This document shows positions 1 through 9,159 of a stretch of DNA of 64,000 bases, in pieces. The notes beneath the pieces are model-generated. The model was given only the letters and a program-made list of their open reading frames with translations. It ran no database searches and was not told where the DNA came from. Positions within the stretch are counted from its first letter, which is position 1, and each line of letters begins with the position of its first letter. The stretch is taken from contig SJOL01009709.1 of assembly GCA_004794785.1 (NCBI GenBank), forward strand, positions 1-64,000, read 5' to 3'. The translations under genes were made by a program, and so were the position numbers. Origin of the DNA: Opisthorchis felineus. Its lineage: Eukaryota > Platyhelminthes > Trematoda > Opisthorchiida > Opisthorchiidae.

Positions 1-355
1 ACGTAACCCTCACTGAGCGTGTCCAGCGAGTTGCTACGAGAATAGTTGCCGGCCTTAAATCCGTGGACTACGAAACGGTGCTTGGCCTCTTTGCCCTGGA
101 GTATCGTCGCTTCCGAGGGGACCTAATTCTTACTTATGCCCTGTTTGAACAAGGTTTAGCCAACAGGTTTTTCACCGTTGAACCAGCAAACACACGGCGG
201 GGACAAGGTAAGAAGATTTTCAAGCTCAGAGCGCACACTTTCATTAGGCAAAATTTTTTCTCATTCCGTTGCGTTGGATAACTTTCCTCCGACTGTTATC
301 CACGCTCCGTCTAGGACACAGTCCAAACCACTATTAGACATTTTTTATGCAAGTA
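1..355 (+). mobile_element. CR1-like LINE, C-terminal reverse transcriptase tail, 5' part outside window
   Basis: Reading from base 3 gives the region after the reverse transcriptase fingers and palm of chicken-repeat/jockey-type LINEs: [14 protein letters not shown], then [20 protein letters not shown], then a basic stretch ending in IRQNFFSF. This order (RR.RGDLI..Y, then R..FF..R, then LPP.V..APS) is the usual C-terminal thumb signature of these elements. The frame shifts by one base near 262-270; the match then continues in another frame through FPPTVIHAPSRTQ to about 345. The copy is therefore broken, and its start lies left of the window. It sits about 80 bases before a strong splice acceptor, so it is probably in an intron of a plus-strand gene. 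The family is judged from memory of trematode LINEs; the class is more certain than the clade. Confidence 0.75.
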
Positions 356-434
356 CTGGTGCTAGCAAGCATACTTCCCAGCGCTGAGAACTTAAAGTGC
401 AGTGCTACACCCCTTTTTCGTCTGTGCCTTTCAG

Positions 435-595
435 GTGTACGACAGCCGCTGAAAGACAAGAACAAAACCGACCCGGGAAACCTGGTCGAAAGCCCCGATC
501 CTGTGTATCAATCCCTGAATACTCACACTGAAATGGACACTGCCTCCACAAGCCTTCGGGTGTCCCCGCTTCCTGACGGCAGTGAAACCTGGTAA
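435..595 (+). CDS. probable last coding exon of an unidentified gene (upstream part outside window)
   Basis: A very pyrimidine-rich tract ending in CAG at 434 is followed by 53 sense codons and a TAA at 593-595. The peptide starts VRQPLKDKNKTDPGNLVESP, contains DPVYQSL and ends in SPLPDGSETW. Codon use is richer in G and C at third positions than the surrounding DNA. YQSL fits a tyrosine sorting motif (YxxPhi), which would suit a cytoplasmic tail of a membrane protein, but this is inference. The exon completes a codon with its first two bases. No domain is recognised, and the earlier exons would lie left of the LINE tail and outside the window. It could also be a chance open frame after a chance acceptor. 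Confidence 0.45.
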
Positions 596-1391
596 CACGT
601 GGCCCAATAATCAGCTCAGACGGCGCGTGCCGAACGTTCCGTGATGGATAGGAAAGACGACTGTACTAATATTATTCATTTAGCATTCAACTTTGACGTA
701 GCGAAATTGAATGCACCCGATGCGGGGGGGGGGTGGGAAAATATGTTGCGTGCCACGAACGTGAAAATTTGAAATGGTTGTCAAGGGGCACGTCGAAGCG
801 AGAAAATATATGCATGGAAGCTGAAAACAGACGTACAGTGCGTAGCTCTCTTCGGAAGTCTGCACTAAGCGAAAGCGCCCTTGATAAAATTTACATTCAA
901 GAACAGTGGCAGCGGAAAACCGAGCTGCTTAGTTTTCACGGAGAATTATCCTTTCAGACTGTTTTAAGCAATGACTAATTTACACAAACGCCACCCCTGA
1001 AAGAAAACGACATTTTACAACGTGTGAAACGACCGGCAGAAAAGTGGCTTAAAAAGCTAAAGTGTGTCATGATGGACGACAAGAAACGGATGCATATGAA
1101 GGTGGTCAGCCGAAACCGAAAGCAAGCATATACTATGCTTTTGAAAGGTGCCAACGTGAAACCAACTGGGATCTTTCACAGATTGATTCATTCTTGGAGG
1201 GTGATAGCCCGTAATTTTCTGTTCACATGTCTTTGGGGACTGCTTCCTGGTTTGAGTGCAAGGAAAAGGTTAGTTAGTTTGGATTCACCTCACTCGCCCT
1301 TCGTAGCAAACCACAGTGAGCGCATGTGAACTGAAGTTGGGTGGATTACGTTACGCCATGATATGTTGACCTAAAAGTGTCACATTTTTGA
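596..1391. other. spacer between the terminal exon and ADAP
   Basis: Two open frames (733-978 and 1024-1329) occur here, but neither resembles a known protein and both lack convincing splice signals. The only sequence feature is a run of ten G at 724-733 followed by T and GGG. The ADAP promoter should lie here, but I see no clear TATA box or initiator. Confidence 0.4.
724..737 (+). repeat. poly-G tract
   Basis: Ten consecutive G, one T, then GGG. It is a mononucleotide run prone to slippage and could help form a G-rich secondary structure, but too few separate G-runs are present to claim a quadruplex. Confidence 0.6.
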
Positions 1392-2628
1392 ATGGCGTTA
1401 TATGACTGCAACATGGATTCTGATTCAAATGGCGTGAAAAAATTATTCGAGTTTGTGCAAAAAAAGGATAACAGTTCGTGCGCTGACTGTCAAGATGTTC
1501 CAGTGAACTTCGCATCTGTTACGTTTGGAGTTACCCTTTGCTCAAGATGCTCAGGTGGGTTTGGGCTTGTAATCCATTTACGGAAATATTTCAGTTCCTC
1601 ATCAGAGATTGGGAGACGATATACGGACAATCGTACCGGATAAAATAAAGGAATCAACATGGGATGACGAAGCTCTGAGGAGATTTATGGCTCAGGGTGG
1701 TAATGATTCTGTGAATGAACGTTTGGAGGCGGAACTTCCTGTGTACTACCGGAGACCGTGGCCCGGTGTGAACTGTCCTTACTTCCTGTGCGAAGCATTT
1801 GTAAAATCAAAATATATTCACGAGGAATTTGCCAAAGGTGCTGCTGCACGTGGTGCCCAGTGTCAGTTTTCGAGTATTATGAAATCTGGGATACTCTTGA
1901 AAAAATTGCGAGACTCAGACACATTTTGTGAACGTTTTTTTGAGCTGTCAAGTGAAAGAAACTTTTTGCGTTACTTTTACAAGCCCGGTGCATCGTCACC
2001 AAAGGAGTCTATGGACCTAGATAAACTTAACGTAACTTTCATTGATACGGAACTGTTTGGACTTCCAGCTCATACTGTCCTGCTTCAGTGTGTTCAAGAC
2101 AACGCAACAAGGCACATCTTTATTCGCTCCGAAGACAGTCGGAACATAATCAACTGGTACAATGCCATACGCTCGGGGAAGTTTCATCGGACTTGCATGA
2201 ACTTTATGGGAATGAGCCTCAGCTTCTCTCCAGCCGAAATAGCGAGAGGTTTGACGAGGGATATTGACATGGTAGGATGGCTGAGCAAAACTGGTCCACG
2301 TAAAACCGATGCATGGAGACGAAGATGGTGCATGCTTTCACAGCGACACTTCTTGTATACTCATAATCCATTGAGCGCATTTGCCAATGGGGAGTTATTC
2401 ATAGGTTCTTATGAAAATGGATTTTCTGTGGTCACGGGTACCCCAGAGCAGTGGAAGAAACACACAGGATATGCGTTCACCATAAATACAGGTACAAGAC
2501 CTTTTGTGTTCTTCAGTGATACTGAAGAGGAGAGACATAAGTGGATTGATGCAATCGATTCGGTACTTCAGAAGCCCCTAACATTGGAAGAGAGCAAGCG
2601 TGCTGCCCTTGTGGCACAAAACATTTAA
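1392..2628 (+). CDS. ADAP: ArfGAP with dual PH domains (ADAP / centaurin-alpha family)
   Basis: Joining 1392-1554 to 1595-2628 across a 40-bp intron gives about 398 residues, close to the roughly 375 of animal ADAP proteins. Residues 30-53 form the ArfGAP zinc finger C-x2-C-x16-C-x2-C (CADC...CSRC). The rest of the ArfGAP domain runs to about 145 (FMAQGGNDSVNERLE, LPVYYRRP). PH1 spans about 150-252 (NIINWYNAIRSGKF at its end) and PH2 about 278-381 (GWLSKTGPRKTDAWRRRW, then GELFIGSYENGFSVV). Family members bind phosphoinositides at membranes and act on Arf6-type GTPases. Unusual here: the arginine-finger position five residues after the last zinc cysteine reads Gln58 with Arg59 beside it, and the Trp of the usual W-A-S is Phe, so GAP activity is uncertain. 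Met at 1413 aligns better with family N-termini than the Met at 1392. The gene is otherwise intronless. Confidence 0.93.
1555..1594 (+). other. 40-bp mini-intron in ADAP
   Basis: The donor GTGGGT and acceptor TTTCAG join frame 1392 to the frame of exon 2 in phase 1. The spliced ArfGAP reads CSVPHQRLGDD, keeping the His and the LG of the usual CSGIHRxLG. An overlapping alternative (donor at 1569, acceptor ending 1605, 37 bp) also stays in frame and gives CSGGFGLRLGDD. The first is preferred because it keeps family spacing. Confidence 0.75.
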
Positions 2629-2730
2629 GCATTCAACCAACGGAAAAGCACAAACCTTCATGGTTTTTGAATCCTGCAGCTTGCCACGACAAACGTTATA
2701 TCGGAGCCTACTTCCCAATGTGCTAGCGAA

Positions 2731-2736
2731 ATTAAA
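2731..2736 (+). terminator. possible polyadenylation signal of ADAP
   Basis: ATTAAA, the commonest variant of the canonical hexamer, lies about 100 bases after the ADAP stop codon. I see no AATAAA between 2629 and 3000. Weak on its own. Confidence 0.3.
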
Positions 2737-3219
2737 AACTTTGTCCGTACAGGGACCGTATGATGAATTGCATTTTTCAAATTAGCTGCTCGGGAACAAG
2801 TGAGTACATATCTACAACACATGTATAGACAAAGACCTGATGCAAAGAAGTGTTCAACATACTTATTATTCATTTTTTACAAGAATCAGTATTTCTGAAG
2901 TTTACATTATATCCCTCGTAAACTTCAACGACTTTGTCCTCTATAGCACCACAGTTTCGCAGTGTGGAAAGCCTGTACATCGCGTAATTAGCCTATCTGT
3001 TGTAAATATATGCTGAAAATTCTTCATGCGGTCCTGGATAACCAATACACGGACTCCGGTAAGACCAATCAAACTGATGTGAGGTGGATCATAAGGCTGT
3101 TGGGATTCAACCTTAGAAGGCAATGGATGGCGAATGAAGTTGTTAACACAATTTCTGTTATAACGTTCTTCAGAAAAACAGCGAGAGATATGGACATGGC
3201 CAACATCGCTCACATACTT

Positions 3220-3390
3220 ACATCGTTCGGTGCCTAACTGCCACGCCACCGGAAGGAAGCACAAGGGCTGGGATACTGCCAGGTCGCCCAAGCCTAGACA
3301 GGGGAAGTCGAGATGCAGTGGTCGGGTTCGAACCAGGGACCCTCCAGTCAGCAAATTCGTGCTCTGACCACTAAGCCATCTCGCTCCCCA
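3220..3390 (-). mobile_element. tRNA-derived SINE, copy 1
   Basis: Read on the minus strand from about 3390, the element begins like a tRNA gene: an A-box-like GATGGCTTAGTGG and a B-box GGTTCGAACCC about 45 bases further on. It continues into a non-tRNA body containing CTAGGCTTGGGCGACCTGGC and AGCCCTTGTGCTTCCTTCC and ends near GTTAGGCACCGAACGAT. The same head and body recur at 8342-8535 on the other strand. Such elements are transcribed by RNA polymerase III from the internal boxes and moved by a partner LINE. The minus-strand open frame 2941-3420 is a by-product of this repeat and not a gene. Compared with copy 2 it lacks about 15 bases after CACCGAA. Confidence 0.8.
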
Positions 3391-3394
3391 AAGA

Positions 3395-6300
3395 CACAGC
3401 CGACTTGCCAAAAGAAACATAGATTACGTTTGATTTATCTTAACACCAACAGAACCCAGAAAACTAGAAACTGACATCTGAATCCTTTTAATTGGTGGTA
3501 GAATTGTAGTGGGACAAGTGTGCAAACTTACTAGCTAAACGGCGCAGCCGTTTGAAGGAACGGGCGATATTCTTACGTGAGCTTTTATATTTTTGTACTG
3601 CTCGGTGTAAGGAAAATTTGGTTTCCAGTTTAAAATGCATACAGGCATCTAAGTGTTTTAGTCAGCAAGGCGAAAGGTAGCAGTAAGTTCCGTACTCTCT
3701 GAGGACTGTTATTCAATGAAAATGTTGGGAGACTCCGGGTGACGTGAAATCTTTGGCAGGCACTTTTCTGATCTTGTGAGTAATGGTACCAAAGTACACA
3801 ACAATTTATGAGTAAAAAACTATCAAAGTTTTATAAACATAGATAGATTTAGTACGAACCACACGGGTTCTTTATATGGATACTGACAGAAATGTTTTTG
3901 CATTGAGAGTTGCAATACACTTGAGCAAAACCCTCATTCATTTTTGAAAAACATTTCTTCAAAGATAAATGTGTTACAGAAGTTATCTCATTTTACCGAA
4001 GTTCAATCTTCCGGGCAGGAAAGATGAGTAAATTATGGGTACCAATAAAACGCCCGTCACTTGTTGAGATCAAAAAATGGTTGAAAATATTGCACCAAGA
4101 TAAGCTTACAATGCACATAAAGGTAGTTAACGAGGCGTTTGGTAAATGGTTGCAGCTGTTTTTAAAACTGATGCTGCCTGAATGCAAACCAGCACACACT
4201 TTGTTGTGGACATTAGCAGTCGCCGGGCAAATTAATTCGTCCTTTAAGCTCAACAGAGCCACTTTTTCCATAAACAACACTCAGTCATGAAAAATGTACT
4301 TTTCTGGGCGGAAAGTATTACCTATAAATCAATAACTCACAATTTATGATCAAACTACATAGTGAAATTCGAAAACCCACATAAGAATAAAGGTCATCAG
4401 TTGGTGGACGCACATCCTTATTTTTAAAAAAGTGCACAGTATTTACCTAGCTTATTTGACTTTTGTGTACTGTGTAAAGTAGTCTCACTTAGGAGAAGAA
4501 GTGTTAACTTTTTTATACCGGGGACACATTACATGTTATTCAAATGCTTGAGAGTTTTAGTTTCAAAGTGCATAGACGGCCTGAAGATGCGTTTGAAAGA
4601 CAAGCAGCAACAAACTTGAGACTGAAATAGCTACCTGATCAGTGCTTTTAGAAGTTATTGCGACTTAACAACAATAGCTCCGTGAAACAGACAATTTAAC
4701 GCTGACAGTTTTTTATCTAGACAAATGATTAGTTATTTGTAATTAGAGCAGAATTCTCACCGTGGATTTCTAAATAGGCGAAAACTTTCGGCATTAATTT
4801 ACGGGTTTCACGAAGTGACAAACACTGATTGCTCTTGTGTAAAACGCTTTATCCTCAAAACGATTTCTTCATGCGTTTATGTCCAGATGTAAAAACTGAC
4901 CATTGCAACAGAAATTACTTATTCTTTGTCGTACAAACAGAAACTTTTGGGTTACTGACCAAAGGCTGGCATTTGTCCTAGGAACAGAGATAGAATGTCC
5001 GGGGGTCACTGCCATTTTTATGAGTTTCTAGGACAAACATTATTTCTAGGCTTCTGAGTCAAGTTAATTCAGTCAACATCGGTGTTTGTAACAGACGTTT
5101 GTACTCACGTGAGCTCTTCTTTGTCGGCTTCATGGACGGTAGTCGATTCTTTAAAAACTTCTTAGTTCATTGCAAACATTGGAAGTGACTACTAGTTAGG
5201 GCGATGAAAGCAACTGTTTTACCATCGATGGATTTTAAAGTAGATGTGGTGCAGTCGGCGATTTTCAGAATAGCCTCCGTCTAGAGTCCGTCTCTTGTGT
5301 TTCACTTCTAGAGAACCGATTACATATTCGGTTGCACTAAGCTGAGTGCACTAACCTCTGTACAAGATTTTACCCACCACTTCTGTTCAATAAATGCAAC
5401 GAAGTAGTCTCGCATCTTCCCTAAAGTTAGTAAAATAAACTGCACTACTGAAAAATGAGCGTGGTTTCTTGCCCCAAAACCTCATAGCTGAACGTCATTA
5501 CGTATTCGCATCCAACGGGTTGGCTGTCTGCCAGAATCAGCTTGTTGTAAACAAGCTAAAGGTGTTACCTATTGATTTATTGCTTGCCGCCTAATGGAAC
5601 CCGACAAACTTTTCGAAATTGTCACTTTCCTCGGGTTCAAGAAACAATCATTTTTTCCAAACTGAGCTGCACTGATGTTACACAAATCATTTGGGCAGGA
5701 AGGTATATATATGCACACCATCTGCCTACACTGTTACTGCTGAAGACCTGTTTCGTGTGTCTTGGATGTGAAGTAGATTAATGCAGGACAACTCTATGGT
5801 GGAATTGTTGGCTAAAGGCAGGCAAATTCCCTTATAAGAGTTTTTATCCAAACACGCTCTCTATAGATAGTCTTAATTTATGTCTATACAAGCTGATGGA
5901 TAACCATCTTTTAAGACGCCAAACTAACATTGGTCGAGTAGGCTGTGTTTTTAAGCTGCAGTTCAAATAGTGCTTCAATAAGTTTCTACACTTTCGGCGG
6001 AGTTGCATTCTAGGGAGATTCGAGGAAGTGAATCCACGGTGTACGGCTTACGACTAAAAAATTAGTGAAGAGAAGCCTTGTCCCGTAAGGGAAGAAGAAA
6101 ATAAACTGCCTCATAATAAGAGATGGGCTAAGAACCAGTTTCACTTTAGGCTTTTTATTATTACTAAATATAAATATTTAGTACTTTGTTTGTTTACGTT
6201 TCTGGTCGTAATTCTTTGGGAATCGAGTCTGCAGTAAACGTTAGAAGTTGTGCGATTTTGCTTTGGTAAAAGAAGGAGAAGAACTGGGACGTTCGCGTTT

Positions 6301-8340
6301 GCTTTGCTCTACCTTCTTACCTAGTAACACCTTTAGGAAGTTGTACTTTTTGGCTTAAATCTGCCGTTAAACAAAATATATTTTCCGGAAATTATATTAA
6401 AACATGTAAATCATCCTCGGGGTTATTCACCAGTGTGGCTGCTTTGTGTCATATTTGAAATCAGAGCTCTCCAGTAGTCCTGCTCAATTGGTCTTATTTC
6501 AAAATGAAAATTTTGAGCTGACCATATAAGAGATGCTATTTCATAACTAACTGACTTTTTATACCTCACGGAGTATACTAATTTGTGGATGGTACCAGAA
6601 AATTTAGATAGATACCACCTGCTAACTTTGAGAGAGCATAAAAATGGGATGCAAATTGCACTATTCTAGGTTTTTGTTGATGGGCATGTCATAAAAACTA
6701 ACACCGTAATTTTAACTTTCCTGCTTTTTAGGGATTTTACCATCAACTGACGTTTCAAACCACTACACAGACTACTGTTAAAAATAAACAGTATAAACAA
6801 GAGAGATGGCGCAAAGACTTTTGGTTGAATGGCAGCAAATTATTTGGAACGAATACTCCTCAATTCCTGAAGTCAAGCCAATTTTTTATAAGGGCCTTAA
6901 TCCAGCCGTCTCAACGATTTTGTAGAAGGTATCACCAAACAAAGAAAATGCGGAATTAATTCTCAATATTCATGTGCCCAAATTTTCGCTAGATTGTCAA
7001 TGCTGCGGGTATACAGTAGCACAGTTGGAAAGAACCACTCTATCCAACCTGCATCTACATGTAACATCATGTTATCATGCTGGGAAAATCAAACCACTAA
7101 GCAGCTCACTAAATGTAGATTAAGGTTTGGAGTTCCTTGCACCATGGAAATTTTTGGAAATATGAGTGCAAATGATCGGGAGTTCTTGTTAGGAAGTAGG
7201 AACAAATGTACTAAATCTTGGCATAATTGGTCGAACTACACTTAGTGTGGCCAAAAGTATCACTCAACTTTCAAATTATACCTATATTTAAGGGACGTAT
7301 GCCCTGTAATAAACTTACTTAAGCTTAAAATCAGAAAAAAACAGATCCCTTCGTGAGATTTGTTTTATAATGGTCTAGCTGTTCTGGGTCCTGCAAACTT
7401 CATTATTATCGGCAACCTGAACGAAAGTTCTGGCAAATCACTGCCGGTTGGGAGAAAGATATGCTTTGATATGCATTTTTGTCTCTGTATTTGAACTTCT
7501 GGCCACTTAACAGCAAGTATCCTTTCAATACGGATACCATTTTTCTACTCTCAGATGTCCACACACAGCGAACGATAATACATTTGGACTCTGCAACAAA
7601 AAGGTACACGTCAAAAGTGTCTTAACATCATTATCCTGCTTTGCTTGAATAGGCACTACTGAAGTCTCAAGCGCCTCTCTACAAAGCTTTATTTCTGTGT
7701 GTGTGCAAAGGGATTCGTTCCAATTGCATCAAACCGACCAAAGTCTCCTCACTAGCTGTCCATAATAACAATGTAGATTTGGCGGAAGGATCATCACAAG
7801 CTTTGCACTTCAAATAATAAGCGAAGCATATGGCGTCTAAAAGTCCGCTTTCTGTAAGATTTCCTAGTGTTTACCATAATTATTTTGTGGCCTATCGTAA
7901 ACCTGGTGTTAGGAATAACATAGTCAGTTCGACTGGGCTGAATAAAACAGAACATGAAAGTGTGTGGCAATATATGGTAGTGTAGTGCAATTAAAATGTG
8001 TATGTTGGCCAAGTACTTGCGCAAAATACCGACTAAAGAACGCTGTATCCACTCAACACTCCATTTTTAAACCAATGACACATTAAGTTTCAAAGCTATT
8101 CCTATATTAATCTCAAAAAGTTAGACATTATTTTTGGGTACTGGATCGTTGCACTCCATTCTCACGTTTTTGGCAGGTTTCCAGGTAGCTGGATTTAAAA
8201 AGAGTGGACAAGGCGTTCTATAAGATGAAGGCATTTTGTCCCAGTCATCGATCAGAGTCATATACGAAAATATGGCCAAAGATACATTAAAGTACTTGTT
8301 CCTCCTGGTAGTCCGAAGTTAACGAAGCTTGTTGATAGTA
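3395..8340. other. long stretch without recognisable gene
   Basis: AT-rich DNA. Short open frames in it (such as 4024-4290 and 6994-7245) have no domain or convincing splice frame. Probably intron or intergenic DNA. Confidence 0.4.
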
Positions 8341-8341
8341 G

Positions 8342-8535
8342 GAAAAGATGATTCGGTGGTTACAGCGCGTAATTACTGACCATAAGGTCTGTGGTTCGAA
8401 CCCTACCTCTGCCTCTCGACCTCCCCTCTCTAGGCTCGGGCAACCTGGCAATATCCAAGCCCTCGTGCTCCCTTCTGTTGGTATGGTAGTTGGGCACCGA
8501 AAGGGTGATGCAGCCGAACGATTTTTTGGGTACAG
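8342..8535 (+). mobile_element. tRNA-derived SINE, copy 2
   Basis: Same family as 3220-3390 in the opposite orientation. A degenerate A-box (GATGATTCGGTGG) and an intact B-box (GGTTCGAACCC at about 8394) are followed by the shared body: CTAGGCTCGGGCAACCTGGC, AGCCCTCGTGC and GGGCACCGAAAGGGTG. The frame starting at 8348 encodes a peptide (SNPTSASRPPLSRLGQPG) that is widespread in trematode gene models, from memory, and is almost certainly SINE translation and not a real protein. The 3' end runs into a T-rich segment. Confidence 0.82.
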
Positions 8536-8705
8536 GTTTTAAAATTTCAGTTCATATTCCATCCTGAAAGTGAAGCCATTATGCGCTGAAAAGCCTAGAA
8601 GCACTGTAAATCCTTTTAATCTCTGTTAGAACATCCCACGAATCCCTGAGAAGATTCGACTCTGTGACATTCCAGTTTGTAGTTGAACACTTTACCAGCC
8701 AGTAA

Positions 8706-9159
8706 CTAGCCGTTAAGCGGCAGTGTGGCTAGGTTACATTGAAGGAAAACTTGGCGGTATTTATCTTTCAGCCCCTTTGGCTGTACGAGTAACTCCTCGT
8801 CAAATGAAAGGCTCGTGCCACGTATGACCAGCTGCGCGCTACCAACGGGAAGGTGAGAACTCGTGTAAAGTATAACGCCGAGGATTTTCAATAATGATGA
8901 AACAACCGTAGACTAACACCCGGCTTTCAGTATAGATTGACTTCATTTGCAGAACAGGGTTCTTGCTGAATTTGTTGGAGATGATGTCATTCATGAATTG
9001 TTCTGGCAAGAAAAAGGTGTCACCATTATTCTTTATTGTGATCGTAAGCAGGTTCAAAGACACCGTAATTTTCTGTGTGCGATCTTCTAATTGTAGTTCA
9101 TGGATAGAGACGATACAGTTTGTTACCGCCACAAATATTTTAGTCAAACATCTCAGGTT
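8706..9159 (-). CDS. candidate two-exon 3' end of an unidentified gene
   Basis: On the minus strand an open segment from about 9159 to 8920 encodes a peptide with VSIHELQLEDRTQKITVSLN and FFLPEQFMNDIISNKFSKNP. It ends in phase 0 before a GTGTTA donor. An acceptor with a pyrimidine stretch ends at 8832, and the next segment 8831-8706 starts in phase 0 with LVIRGTSLSFDEELLVQPKG and ends in TAA. The two phases agree, which gives an 88-bp intron. The composition (few low-complexity runs, balanced charged and hydrophobic residues) is protein-like. I do not recognise the family. Without splicing, the first frame simply stops at 8839, so the pairing is an inference. Confidence 0.35.

Noticed and set aside
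2941..3420. 159-codon minus-strand open frame as a host gene
   Set aside because: It translates the tRNA-derived SINE, shown by the internal A/B boxes and the second copy at 8.4 kb.
1024..4290. Weak peptide similarity between frames at 1024 and 4024 (KWLK...MHxKVV)
   Set aside because: The nucleotide alignment breaks after about 20 bases and needs gaps; not enough to call a shared repeat.
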